DNA of 33,567 nucleotides from UBA7359 sp964523895 (GCA_964523895.1 CAZGBJ010000027.1:1-33567); one strand, 5' to 3'; shown: positions 6,861-15,087, counted from the first letter of the stretch. Notes: generated from the letters alone by a model not told the origin. Numbers and translations are program-made.

Positions 6861-7427
6861 TCACACCAGAGTTGGAATAAAATCGTAACCGCTTTCTGTT
6901 TTTACAACATCTCCAGTATGTAACGAGTAGTTACCTTGTCGTCTATCTTCGAAATACAATTTCAATGTTGCTCGTATCGTTGTAAATGCCAACTCATCCC
7001 AGGGAATATCTTCTTCCTTAAACAGCTGTACCTCCAGACTTTCAACACCTGGCGAAAAATCGAGATCCACCAATCTTGAACGAAACATCATATAGACCTG
7101 ACCAACATAGGGAAGATTAAATACTGCAAAAAGATCATCAACATCAACACGTGCATTAGCTTCTTCCAGAGTTTCACGTATTCCGGCTTCCAAACTAGTC
7201 TCACCTAACTCCATAAAACCCGCCGGTAACGTCCAATAGCCAAACCGGGGTTCTATTGCACGTTTACATAATAAAATCTGATCTTCCCAAACGGGGATAC
7301 AGCCGGCGACAATCTTTGGATTTTGATAATGAATAGTGTCACAACTATTACAAATATAACGATGACGATTATCATCATCGGGAATATCATAAATTAATTC
7401 AGCACTGCAATAGCAACAATATTTCAT
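6861..7427 (-). CDS. Nudix hydrolase with N-terminal zinc ribbon
   Basis: A 188-residue Nudix hydrolase that should cleave a nucleoside-diphosphate-linked substrate. Residues 4-30 hold a four-cysteine zinc ribbon (CCYC...CNSC), then a Nudix fold. The Nudix box is GFMELGETSLEAGIRETLEEAN at about 70-91: the GX5EX7REXXEE core is complete, with Asn where the consensus has the final Gly, as is common in this subfamily. It lies 10 bp downstream of tesA on the same strand, so they are probably cotranscribed. Zn-ribbon Nudix proteins include NADH pyrophosphatases and FAD/ADP-ribose hydrolases; the substrate here is not known. Confidence 0.9.
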   Translation of the reverse strand: MKYCCYCSAELIYDIPDDDNRHRYICNSCDTIHYQNPKIVAGCIPVWEDQILLCKRAIEPRFGYWTLPAGFMELGETSLEAGIRETLEEANARVDVDDLFAVFNLPYVGQVYMMFRSRLVDLDFSPGVESLEVQLFKEEDIPWDELAFTTIRATLKLYFEDRRQGNYSLHTGDVVKTESGYDFIPTLV

Positions 7428-7437
7428 TATTTAATTT

Positions 7438-8052
7438 TCAATTTTTCGTTAGTAAACTTCGTAAGTCCTGCCAAATATTATCCAGCATCATTGATTGCGC
7501 TACTTGTACTGGGTGTATACCATCTGCCTGCATCAATTCAGAATGCTCAGCAATATTTTGTAAAATAAATTTTGACTTTGCCACAGCCATTATCTCTGAG
7601 ACGCGTTCATAGATAGATGCAAAACGTCGATTATACGTTGCACCATAGTTTGGCGGTAACTGCATGGGTACAAGCAACGTAGTACAACCCGCTTGCTTTA
7701 TCATGCTAATCATTTCGATAAAATTATTTTCAATTTCATTAAGCGTAAAACCACGCAAACCATCATTTCCCCCTAATTCAATAACAACAAGTTCAGGTTG
7801 ATATTTTTCCAATAAATCATTCAGACGCATTTTCGCACCCAGAGTTGTTTCGCCACTAATACTGGCATTCACTACGTCATAGGCATAGCCTTGCTTAAGT
7901 AGTCGCTGCTCCAATAAAGATACCCAACCCTGCTCTACTGGAATACCATAGGCTGCACTTATACTATCGCCAAGAATTAGTAAGGTCTTGGCCTGTGCGG
8001 TGACAGAAAAAGAACACAGCAATATAATGAACAATAAAAATCGATAATACAT
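7438..8052 (-). CDS. tesA: periplasmic SGNH esterase / lysophospholipase L1 (TesA)
   Basis: A 204-residue GDSL/SGNH hydrolase with a signal peptide (hydrophobic stretch from residue 4, cleavage near AQA-KT), so it should act in the periplasm on acyl thioesters, lysophospholipids or aryl esters. Block I is ILGDSIS (Ser nucleophile) at about 26-32, block III GGND near 91, and block V DGIHPV carries the catalytic Asp/His. It sits head-to-head with ybbA, as in E. coli, but here the two start codons are separated by only 8 bp and neither has a clear ribosome site. The Nudix gene follows 10 bp downstream. Confidence 0.95.
   Translation of the reverse strand: MYYRFLLFIILLCSFSVTAQAKTLLILGDSISAAYGIPVEQGWVSLLEQRLLKQGYAYDVVNASISGETTLGAKMRLNDLLEKYQPELVVIELGGNDGLRGFTLNEIENNFIEMISMIKQAGCTTLLVPMQLPPNYGATYNRRFASIYERVSEIMAVAKSKFILQNIAEHSELMQADGIHPVQVAQSMMLDNIWQDLRSLLTKN
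8000..8028 (+). promoter_or_regulatory. putative ybbA promoter inside tesA
   Basis: GTGACA (8000-8005) and a consensus TATAAT (8023-8028) are spaced by exactly 17 bp, pointing toward ybbA. The whole promoter lies within the region coding for the TesA signal peptide on the other strand. The predicted message would have a leader of about 25 nt. Confidence 0.55.
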
Positions 8053-8060
8053 AATAAATT

Positions 8061-8747
8061 ATGACCCAAACAAATATTGTGCAAGCTGAAGCACTTGGAA
8101 AGCAAGTCATTAGTCCTGAAGGAACATTGACTATCCTTAATAATATTAATTTGTCTATTAAACAAGGCGAAAGTTTAGCGGTTGTTGGTGTCTCTGGCTC
8201 TGGTAAATCGACTTTACTCGGTTTGCTCGCTGGACTGGATATTCCCTCTGCGGGGAAAGTAATTCTTGATGGAACGGATTTATCGCAACTAAACGAGGAT
8301 GGTAGAGCCCAAATTCGTGCGAAATCCGTTGGTTTTGTTTTTCAATCGTTTCATCTATTACCCAGTCTAACCGCGCTGGAAAACACATCATTACCACTTG
8401 AGTTAGCTGATAATGATCAGGCAAAGAAACAAGCACAACAAAAACTGGAAGAAGTAGGCTTAGCCGAGCGCATTCATCACTATCCAAATCAGTTATCTGG
8501 TGGCGAACAACAACGTGTCGCTATCGCACGTGCATTTGCCGGCAATCCAAAAATTCTATTTGCTGATGAACCAACAGGTAATCTTGATCAAAAAACAGCG
8601 AGAATTATTATCGATCTATTGTTCAAAATGAATAAAGAAAATGGAACGACATTGATTATGGTAACTCATGACAATGAAATTGCTGATAACTGCGATCGAC
8701 AAATCATTATTGCTGGCGGGCAACTCACTGAAAAAGAAGCTATTTGA
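8061..8747 (+). CDS. ybbA: ABC transporter ATP-binding protein YbbA
   Basis: A 228-residue LolD/MacB-type ATPase. Walker A is GVSGSGKST at 43-51, the Q-loop is FVFQSFH, the signature LSGGEQQRVAIARA lies near 146, Walker B FADEPTGNLD near 168 and the H-loop is MVTHD. It should power the YbbP permease in a type VII mechanotransmission-like exporter; in E. coli the pair is linked to TesA by neighbourhood. The stop TGA overlaps an ATG (8744-8746) opening an ORF that runs through an inserted repeat up to ybbP. The family start MxxxNIV fits this ATG. Confidence 0.95.
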   Translation: MTQTNIVQAEALGKQVISPEGTLTILNNINLSIKQGESLAVVGVSGSGKSTLLGLLAGLDIPSAGKVILDGTDLSQLNEDGRAQIRAKSVGFVFQSFHLLPSLTALENTSLPLELADNDQAKKQAQQKLEEVGLAERIHHYPNQLSGGEQQRVAIARAFAGNPKILFADEPTGNLDQKTARIIIDLLFKMNKENGTTLIMVTHDNEIADNCDRQIIIAGGQLTEKEAI

Positions 8748-8756
8748 TGATAATAA

Positions 8757-8930
8757 AAGGCACTTCTAAAAATAGTGATTTTTTCGTGAGTGCAAGGAAG
8801 CACCGCGCGCAGAACCGCAGTGTATATGTCATACATGAGGATTCGAGCACGGAGCTGACGCAGCTACCTGGAATAACTTATAGGGAACGGCACATTGAAT
8901 CGCGGAAAAAGTGCATTTTTGAGGTGCCTT
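8757..8930. mobile_element. MITE-like inverted-repeat element between ybbA and ybbP (174 bp)
   Basis: The ends are imperfect inverted repeats. The left end begins AAGGCACTTCTAAAAAT (8757-8773), and the reverse complement of the right end reads AAGGCACCTCAAAAAT (8915-8930). Subterminal T-runs also pair (near 8778-8786 and 8903-8911). The body has many short palindromic stretches and no transposase. It lies between two genes that are normally adjacent. No convincing target duplication remains; right-flank TTAA would suit an IS5-type YTAR target, but the left flank does not match. The right terminus includes GAGGTG, which serves as the ybbP ribosome site. I have seen similar repeats in other proteobacteria, but no search was possible. 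Confidence 0.6.
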
Positions 8931-8932
8931 AA

Positions 8933-11455
8933 ATGAATACGTTTAAGTTTGCACTGACTTCATTAAAACGAGACTGGCATTCCGGTGAGTTAAGACTAAT
9001 CGGCATTTCTATTATTATCGCAGTTGCCTGCTTAACTTCAGTCAGCTTTTTCACAGATCGTGTACATCGTGCAACAGAACAACAAGCAACAGAATTACTT
9101 GCAGCCGATCTTTTATTAATTTCTTCGTCTAAAATTGAAGATGATATTGTTAAGCATGCTTCCGATTTAAATTTAACTTATTCTCTAAATGAAAGTTTTC
9201 GTAGCGTAGTTGTTAAAAATGATAAATTAGAGCTTGCTGAAGTAAAAGCCGTCGATTCAAATTATCCTATTCGTGGTCGTTTAAAAATAAGTAGCAGCTT
9301 ATTTGGCAAAGAAGAAATAACGAATACCATTCCCGCTTCAGGCAATGTCTGGATAGACAGTCGTTTAATGCAACAACTACAAGTCAATATTGGGGAAACA
9401 CTCAATCTTGGCTCTAGCGAACTACTTGTTTCAAAAAGACTCACTTATGAACCTGATCGTGGTGGCGATTTATTTAATGTTGCTCCGCGTTTATTAATGA
9501 ACCGAACTGATCTAGGTGCGACAGGATTAATATTACCAGGCAGCCGAGTTCAGTATAGGTTATTACTCGGAGGTAATAACGAAAAAATTAATTATTTTCG
9601 TGAAACTATTAATGAACTTTATGAAAATAAAAACAGTAACCTTCGTGTGCAGGGAATTAGAGATGCGCGCCCTGAAATTAAATCAGCACTTGATCGAGCA
9701 GAGCAATTTTTAGGCTTAGCTACATTAGTTAGTATTGCTTTAGCAGGACTGGCCATCGCCATGTCAGCACAACGCTATGCGACTAGACATTATGATGTAT
9801 GTGCCATTATGCGTTGCCTTGGTTTACGACAAAAAGAAATCTCTCAAATTTATATATTTCAATTACTCATACTTACACTGTTATGTAGTTTTCTTGGTTG
9901 CTGTATTGGCTATCTTGCTCAAGAAGGTCTGAACAAATTAATGATGGGAATGACACAGGTGGCGTTGCCGAAACCTTCATTATTACCTCTGTTTTCAGGA
10001 ATGTTCGCCGGTTTAATTACAGTAATGGCTTTTGCTTTACCACAGTTAATGAGTTTAAGACGTATATCGCCATTACGTGTTTTACGACGCGATTTAAACC
10101 CGACTCCGATCAATAGTTATGTTATCTATCTAATCGCAATATTTGCGTTAATATTTTTAAGTCCATGGCAATCAGGCAGTATTAAAATAACGTTTCACGC
10201 TTTATCAGGATTGTTTATTACTGCATTTGTTTTGGCTGTCTCGGCAAAGTTTATGTTGCGCTTACTCAAACGCTTACAACCTAAATTAAAAATGGCCGCC
10301 CGTTATGGTTTAGCTAACGTCACTCGTCGAGAAAGTCAAAGTACGGTACAGATTATTGGTATTGGCATTGGTATTACCGTGATGTTATTACTGACCCTGA
10401 TACGTACTGATTTACTCGAAAACTGGAAAGATCGTTTACCTGAAAACGCGCCTAATTATTTCATAATCAACATTCAGCCCAATCAAGTTGATAAACTTAA
10501 ATCATTACTGTCCACTTCGTTAAATGAAGATATTTCACTTCACCCAATGATAAGAGGTCGATTGATAAAAATTAATAATGAACCTGTTAGCGCTGAAGAC
10601 TATAGAGAACCACGCACGAAACGATTAGCAACACGCGAATTCAATCTTTCTTATACCAAAACCATGCAAGCAGATAATCGATTGACATCAGGTTCATGGT
10701 GGCCAGATAAAATTGAAGACGAAAATTACTTTTCTGTAGAAGAAGGTATCGCAAAAAAGTTAGGCATAAAAATGGATGATATCTTGACTTATACTGTAGC
10801 TGGTCAAAAGATAGAAGGAAAGGTAACAAGTCTTCGTTGGCTTGAGTGGGATTCGTTCAATGTAAATTTTTTTGTTGTTTCTAATCCGGAAGCACTTCAA
10901 TCACAGCCAAGTACTTACATTACCAGCTTTTATATCCCACCATCAAAACGACCTTTACTTGTTGAACTGGTTAAGCGTTTCCCAAGTATTACTATACTTG
11001 ATATGGATGCTATTCTGACGCAAGTGAAAACAATTATGCAGCAAATTATACGCGCTGTTGAATTTGTTTTTATTTTTACATTATTTGCCGGGCTTACTGT
11101 TTTATTTGCGGCAATTCAGAGCACACATGATGAACGAACAAATGAAGCTGCATTAATGAGCGCATTAGGTGCGAGCCGTAAACAGATTTTATCCGGATTA
11201 ATTGCTGAATTTCTTTTTCTGGCTTTAATAACTGGAATACTTTCAGCCATTGCAGCTTCTATTATTGAGGTAATGTTAGCGGAGTATGTCTTTAAAATCG
11301 ATATCGTAATCAATCCATTAATCTGGATTATCGCACCTGCTACATGTTGCCTAATCATAGTGTCAACAGGACTATATGGCACACGAAAAGCCTTATTCAC
11401 ACCACCAATGACCGTATTAAGAAAAATTGGGTCTTCAGCAGAATCTGTGGGTTAA
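8933..11455 (+). CDS. ybbP: ABC transporter permease YbbP (FtsX-like, MacB family)
   Basis: An 840-residue permease with two FtsX-type membrane modules. An N-terminal helix (near residues 24-40) precedes a large periplasmic domain to about 255, then there are helices around 260-460, a second periplasmic domain and three C-terminal helices (about 705-830). It should pair with YbbA. Both ends are set by mobile repeats. The ribosome site GAGGTG belongs to the element ending at 8930, whose open frame stops at 8932, one base before the ATG. The last eight codons (GSSAESVG) and stop come from an element inserted at 11429. Without that element the protein would end VLRKI. The core looks intact, so it is probably functional. 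Confidence 0.92.
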   Translation: MNTFKFALTSLKRDWHSGELRLIGISIIIAVACLTSVSFFTDRVHRATEQQATELLAADLLLISSSKIEDDIVKHASDLNLTYSLNESFRSVVVKNDKLELAEVKAVDSNYPIRGRLKISSSLFGKEEITNTIPASGNVWIDSRLMQQLQVNIGETLNLGSSELLVSKRLTYEPDRGGDLFNVAPRLLMNRTDLGATGLILPGSRVQYRLLLGGNNEKINYFRETINELYENKNSNLRVQGIRDARPEIKSALDRAEQFLGLATLVSIALAGLAIAMSAQRYATRHYDVCAIMRCLGLRQKEISQIYIFQLLILTLLCSFLGCCIGYLAQEGLNKLMMGMTQVALPKPSLLPLFSGMFAGLITVMAFALPQLMSLRRISPLRVLRRDLNPTPINSYVIYLIAIFALIFLSPWQSGSIKITFHALSGLFITAFVLAVSAKFMLRLLKRLQPKLKMAARYGLANVTRRESQSTVQIIGIGIGITVMLLLTLIRTDLLENWKDRLPENAPNYFIINIQPNQVDKLKSLLSTSLNEDISLHPMIRGRLIKINNEPVSAEDYREPRTKRLATREFNLSYTKTMQADNRLTSGSWWPDKIEDENYFSVEEGIAKKLGIKMDDILTYTVAGQKIEGKVTSLRWLEWDSFNVNFFVVSNPEALQSQPSTYITSFYIPPSKRPLLVELVKRFPSITILDMDAILTQVKTIMQQIIRAVEFVFIFTLFAGLTVLFAAIQSTHDERTNEAALMSALGASRKQILSGLIAEFLFLALITGILSAIAASIIEVMLAEYVFKIDIVINPLIWIIAPATCCLIIVSTGLYGTRKALFTPPMTVLRKIGSSAESVG

Positions 11456-11764
11456 CAAGAAAAGTATTTTTTGAAAACTTAAACAAATAGAATAAGTTAG
11501 GTGTTAAATGGGCTGTTTTATTTCTGTACTCGTATTTAACGGACAATTAAAAAGTTCCGTCATTCCGGGCTTGACCCGGAATCCAGTTAAACAAGCAGTA
11601 CGTCCACATTATGTTGATAATAACGTATTGAATTTTAGAGGATGTTTTATCTATTTAAAACTTTACCTAAAGATGTTATCCACTGGATTCCGGGTCAAGC
11701 CCGGAATGACGGGGTATTATTTCATAATATCTACCCACAGATTCTGCTGAAGAGCCGAAAAATT
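11421..11764. mobile_element. 328-bp MITE with 24-bp terminal inverted repeats and 8-bp target duplication
   Basis: The element spans 11429-11756. Its left end reads GGGTCTTCAGCAGAATCTGT and continues GGGT. The complement of its right end is the same over 24 bp except C at the third base. GAAAAATT flanks it on both sides (11421-11428 and 11757-11764), the signature of transposition with an 8-bp duplication. GG-starting ends and 8-bp duplications are typical of the ISL3 family, so a non-autonomous ISL3 derivative is my inference. No transposase is encoded. It carries a nested 30-bp inverted-repeat pair. Its insertion changed the ybbP 3' end. Confidence 0.85.
11557..11712. repeat. nested 30-bp perfect inverted repeat pair (CCGTCATTCCGGG type)
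   Basis: CCGTCATTCCGGGCTTGACC and ten more bases (11557-11586) recur as an exact reverse complement at 11683-11712, 96 bp apart. Each arm is itself a near-palindrome (TCCGGG, CTTGA, CCCGGA). Arms of this kind are dispersed repeats in many proteobacterial genomes. The pair lies inside the larger element at 11429-11756. A strong stem in RNA is possible, and it might act as the ybbP transcript end. The open frames here are by-products of the repeat. Confidence 0.85.
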
Positions 11765-11843
11765 TAACATCTTGAATTTAGTTTATTAGCTACAATCTAG
11801 ATAAGAGTTTTACGTAGTTTATGTTTTTCACAGGAGTTCACAC

Positions 11844-12731
11844 ATGTTACGAATATTGCTTTTCTTAGGAACCAACATCGCAATCATGCTCGTCTTGAGC
11901 ATTAGCATGAGCTTACTCGGCGTCGATATGATGCTGGAACAACAAGGCGGTGGTTTAAACTTAACTGCCTTAATCATCATGTCTGGTGCTTTTGGTATGG
12001 GCGGCTCATTGATTTCTCTTGCTCTTTCCAAGTGGATGGCAAAAAGGTCGATGGGTGTTCAATTAATTGAGATACCAAAGACCCAACAAGAAGAATGGCT
12101 ACTATCAACGGTCGAAATGCAAGCAAGAGAAGCTGGGATTGGTATGCCTGAAGTTGGTATATTTAATTCTCCTCAACCTAATGCCTTTGCAACAGGTATG
12201 AGTAAAAATTCGGCTTTAGTCGCTGTTAGTACTGGTCTCTTGGCAAACATGACTCAAGGCGAAGTCGAAGCAGTATTGGGACATGAGGTTAGTCATGTTG
12301 CTAATGGCGATATGGTAACGCTAACGTTGATACAAGGTGTTGTTAATACCTTTGTTATTTTCTTTTCACGCATTATTGGTCACTTACTCGATCGTGTCGT
12401 TTTCAAAATACAACGAGGGCATGGGCCAGGTTATTGGATTGGCATTATTTTCGTGCAAATGATCTTGTCCGTATTGGCTAGCACAATAGTAATGTGGTTC
12501 TCCCGTCGACGAGAATTTAAAGCTGATTCGGGTGGTGCTTATCTAGCCGGCCGTGAAAAGATGATTGCTGCCTTACGTCGATTACAACAAGGTAGCAATC
12601 CAGAACCGTTGCCAGATGAGATGGCAGCATTTGGTATCTCTGGTGGAAGCCCAAGTGGTTTCAAACGTTTATTCATGAGCCACCCTCCATTAGAAGAACG
12701 AATCGCAGCGCTTGAGAATAGTCTGGAATGA
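11844..12731 (+). CDS. htpX: membrane metalloprotease HtpX
   Basis: A 295-residue M48-family zinc protease of the inner membrane that degrades misfolded membrane proteins alongside FtsH. Two N-terminal helices (about 4-22 and 38-60) are followed by the zinc site HEVSH at 137-141, two more helices (about 155-180 and 195-215) and the REFKAD segment holding the third ligand. The C-terminus, MSHPPLEERIAALE, is diagnostic. A GGAG sequence lies 9 bp before the ATG. Heat-stress or CpxR control is common in the family, but I see no matching site here. A small unknown gene follows 9 bp downstream. Confidence 0.96.
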   Translation: MLRILLFLGTNIAIMLVLSISMSLLGVDMMLEQQGGGLNLTALIIMSGAFGMGGSLISLALSKWMAKRSMGVQLIEIPKTQQEEWLLSTVEMQAREAGIGMPEVGIFNSPQPNAFATGMSKNSALVAVSTGLLANMTQGEVEAVLGHEVSHVANGDMVTLTLIQGVVNTFVIFFSRIIGHLLDRVVFKIQRGHGPGYWIGIIFVQMILSVLASTIVMWFSRRREFKADSGGAYLAGREKMIAALRRLQQGSNPEPLPDEMAAFGISGGSPSGFKRLFMSHPPLEERIAALENSLE

Positions 12732-12740
12732 TATAGGCGT

Positions 12741-13040
12741 ATGAGAAAAATATACTTTGGTGATTTCCGGGTGTATGTTTTGGGGCACATTAAAGAAATT
12801 GAGAAAGTTGAAATTGAATCTTACACAACAGAGTGGTTCCTGATTCGATATTTAAAAAAAATAACCAGGCTCACTGAAGGCACGGCAGAGTCTTCACATA
12901 TTGAAGGTCCTATTCGTTCATTGATTCGGTTCTACGTCGATAATATCGAAGAGAAATCAGATTTAGGCGAACGTTGTAAAAAGATCCATAACGAATACCG
13001 AACATTATTACGTAAGAAACAGTCTTCAAAATATTCCTGA
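12741..13040 (+). CDS. hypothetical protein, 99 residues
   Basis: I do not recognise this protein. It is charged, without signal peptide or membrane segment, and predicted mostly helical: VRV/YVLG strand-like start, then EIEKVEIESYTTEWFLIRYLKKI and ERCKKIHNEYRTLLRKK, rich in Lys/Arg at the end. It starts 9 bp after htpX with a weak AGG near the ATG and is probably cotranscribed with it. It is convergent with the cupin gene. No catalytic motif can be seen. Confidence 0.55.
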   Translation: MRKIYFGDFRVYVLGHIKEIEKVEIESYTTEWFLIRYLKKITRLTEGTAESSHIEGPIRSLIRFYVDNIEEKSDLGERCKKIHNEYRTLLRKKQSSKYS

Positions 13041-13054
13041 TTCAAAATCTCTTG

Positions 13055-13417
13055 TTAATCAATACGTGTATCACCTGAATCACTCCAAGGGGGATTCACT
13101 ATTGCGATAAAACATAAAGGTTCTTGTGCATTGTTCTCTATCCATTGAATAGATGTTGCTTCTATATAAATGGCATCGCCTGCTTTCACATTTTTCTCTT
13201 CATCATCAACGTGCATACAACCCTGACCCGAAGTAATCAGATAAATTTCTGTCTGTTCCAGCTTGTGCTTGTAGCTTTGTTGACCAACATCAACAGTAGC
13301 CATAGCGACAGAGTATGGCAATTCAATCGGATCATTTTTCGGATGTAGCCATTCTTTAATCTGGCACCCATCATTAGCAGTAAATTCGAAACAATCATTA
13401 ATACTTTTTACAAACAC
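13055..13417 (-). CDS. cupin-domain protein
   Basis: A 120-residue single-domain cupin of the mannose-6-phosphate-isomerase-like kind. The beta-barrel motifs are visible: HKLEQTEIYLITSGQGCMHVDDE (cupin 1, with H-E pattern but incomplete metal set) and GDAIYIEATSIQWIEN (cupin 2, with Gln where His is common). The start is GTG, chosen because AGGAG lies 7 bp upstream. It is divergent from hemH with 25 bp between starts. The substrate is unknown; loss of typical metal ligands suggests a binding or non-metal role. Confidence 0.8.
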   Translation of the reverse strand: MFVKSINDCFEFTANDGCQIKEWLHPKNDPIELPYSVAMATVDVGQQSYKHKLEQTEIYLITSGQGCMHVDDEEKNVKAGDAIYIEATSIQWIENNAQEPLCFIAIVNPPWSDSGDTRID

Positions 13418-13442
13418 GCTCAGCTCCTATATAAAGTAATTC

Positions 13443-14474
13443 ATGGCGAAGTATAAAGGCAATCCAGAATATAAGCATGACAGTCCATCCTCTACAGGTA
13501 TCCTGATCACCAATCTGGGAACGCCGGATGCGCCGACGCCTGCGGCATTACGTACATACCTTGCAGAATTTCTTTCTGATCCTCGTGTAATAGAAGTTCC
13601 CAAATTATTATGGTGGTTTGCGCTGCACGGGTTAATTTTAAGAACTCGCCCAAAGCGTTCAGCTAAACTCTATAAAAAAGTGTGGACTGACGAAGGTTCC
13701 CCTTTACTCAGTATTTCTAAAAAACAATCTAAAGGGATTCAAACATTATTAGACGAACAATTCTCTGGAAATGTAAAAATTGAACTGGCTATGCGTTATG
13801 GCAATCCTTCAATTGAATCCGGTCTTGAAAAATTACTCGCAGCTAATGTCAGGCGTTTGTTGATATTCCCACTCTATCCTCAATATTCTGCGACAACAAC
13901 GGCATCCACTTTTGACGCTGTCGCCGATCAACTTAAACAATGGCGTTGGTTGCCAGAAATGAGAATGATCAACCATTATCATGATGACGATGGTTACATT
14001 ACAGCTATAACGAACAGCGTTGAGCAACACTGGCAAAACAATTCAAAAGCTGAAAAATTATTATTTTCTTTTCATGGCTTACCTAAAGATTATGCTGATG
14101 CTGGCGACCCTTATTTTGATGAATGCCATGAAACAGCCAGGCTTGTTGCTAAAAAATTAAACCTGAATAAAGAAGAGTGGCTCATCACCTTCCAATCTCG
14201 TTTTGGTCCAAGGGAATGGTTAAAGCCCTATACCGATAAAACTTTAAAGTCATTGGCAACAGAGGGAATAAAAAGCGTCAATGTTGTTTGTCCTGGTTTT
14301 TCTGCTGATTGTCTGGAAACACTGGAAGAAATCAATATACAAAATAGAAACTTTTTCATTGAAGCAGGTGGTGAAACATTTTCCTATATCCCTGCGCTTA
14401 ATGACTCTGATGAACACATTGATGCTCTAAGTACTATTATTCAGACACATTGTCAGGGCTGGGAGACTAAATAG
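13443..14474 (+). CDS. hemH: ferrochelatase
   Basis: Ferrochelatase inserts Fe2+ into protoporphyrin IX, the last step of protoheme synthesis, at the cytoplasmic face of the membrane. The 343-residue length is normal. Family segments are GILITNLGTPDAPTP near 19-33, LYPQYSATTTASTFD near 144-158, LFSFHGLPKDY with the metal-site His211, and CPGFSADCLETLEEI with the conserved Glu partner. It follows a divergent cupin gene. No iron-responsive site is evident upstream, and no other heme gene lies in the window. Confidence 0.97.
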   Translation: MAKYKGNPEYKHDSPSSTGILITNLGTPDAPTPAALRTYLAEFLSDPRVIEVPKLLWWFALHGLILRTRPKRSAKLYKKVWTDEGSPLLSISKKQSKGIQTLLDEQFSGNVKIELAMRYGNPSIESGLEKLLAANVRRLLIFPLYPQYSATTTASTFDAVADQLKQWRWLPEMRMINHYHDDDGYITAITNSVEQHWQNNSKAEKLLFSFHGLPKDYADAGDPYFDECHETARLVAKKLNLNKEEWLITFQSRFGPREWLKPYTDKTLKSLATEGIKSVNVVCPGFSADCLETLEEINIQNRNFFIEAGGETFSYIPALNDSDEHIDALSTIIQTHCQGWETK

Positions 14475-14511
14475 AAAGAGCAACTAAATTAGGTGCTAAA
14501 CAGTAGCAGTA

Positions 14512-15087
14512 TTAAGCCTGTCTGGCTTGAATCGCGTTATCTATCAGGATTTTTGCTATTCGCTTCGCTGTATTAGCAGCTTCCTCACTTTGTTCAGAAA
14601 CTTGTGCAGTTACAATTGAACCTTCGAATAACAAAGCAAACTCACTTGCCAGACTATCGGGATCTTTAAACCCCATCTGATCCGTAAGACTTTTCATATA
14701 ACTACGCATGAGTCGTTTAAACTCTTTGCACATTCCGCGGATAGCGGTGCCTTCTTCTGAATATTCACTAATGGCATTAATAAACATACAACCGTAGAAA
14801 TTATTTTGTGAAAACCACATTTTAGCGACATCAAAAATAGCAAGTAACCTTTCCTCTGGAGTGTGCGCCATTGCTTCTACATCTTTCATAAAATGATTGC
14901 GGAACTGACCATCATACTGTCTCAGGACAGCAAGAATAAGCTCATCTTTTGACCGGAAATGATTATAAAGTGTTTTTTTTGCTATACCTGAGTGAGCCAG
15001 GATTGCGTCAATTCCAGTTGCATGGAAACCATCTTTAGCGAAGAGCTCAAGTGCGCTTTCGATCAATTTTTCTCGTTTAGATGACAT
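14512..15087 (-). CDS. TetR-family transcriptional regulator
   Basis: A 191-residue TetR-type repressor. The N-terminal helix-turn-helix (about 5-50: SKREKLIESALELFAKDGF, then GIAKKTLYNHFRSKDELILA) is textbook, and the C-terminal ligand domain contains GCMFINAISEYSEEG, seen in the subgroup controlling stress or electrophile genes. It is divergent from the YHS-protein gene, whose promoter carries two inverted repeats of the type TetR proteins bind, so control of that gene and itself is likely. The effector is unknown. Confidence 0.93.
   Translation of the reverse strand: MSSKREKLIESALELFAKDGFHATGIDAILAHSGIAKKTLYNHFRSKDELILAVLRQYDGQFRNHFMKDVEAMAHTPEERLLAIFDVAKMWFSQNNFYGCMFINAISEYSEEGTAIRGMCKEFKRLMRSYMKSLTDQMGFKDPDSLASEFALLFEGSIVTAQVSEQSEEAANTAKRIAKILIDNAIQARQA

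Noticed and set aside
8744..8932. 62-codon frame between ybbA and ybbP as a protein-coding gene
   Set aside because: Nearly all of it lies in the inverted-repeat element and its composition follows the repeat. I treat it as a possible coupling frame, not as a gene.
11508..11750. 80-codon frame after ybbP
   Set aside because: It runs through both arms of the 30-bp inverted repeat; peptides like SVIPGLTRNP come from translating that repeat class.
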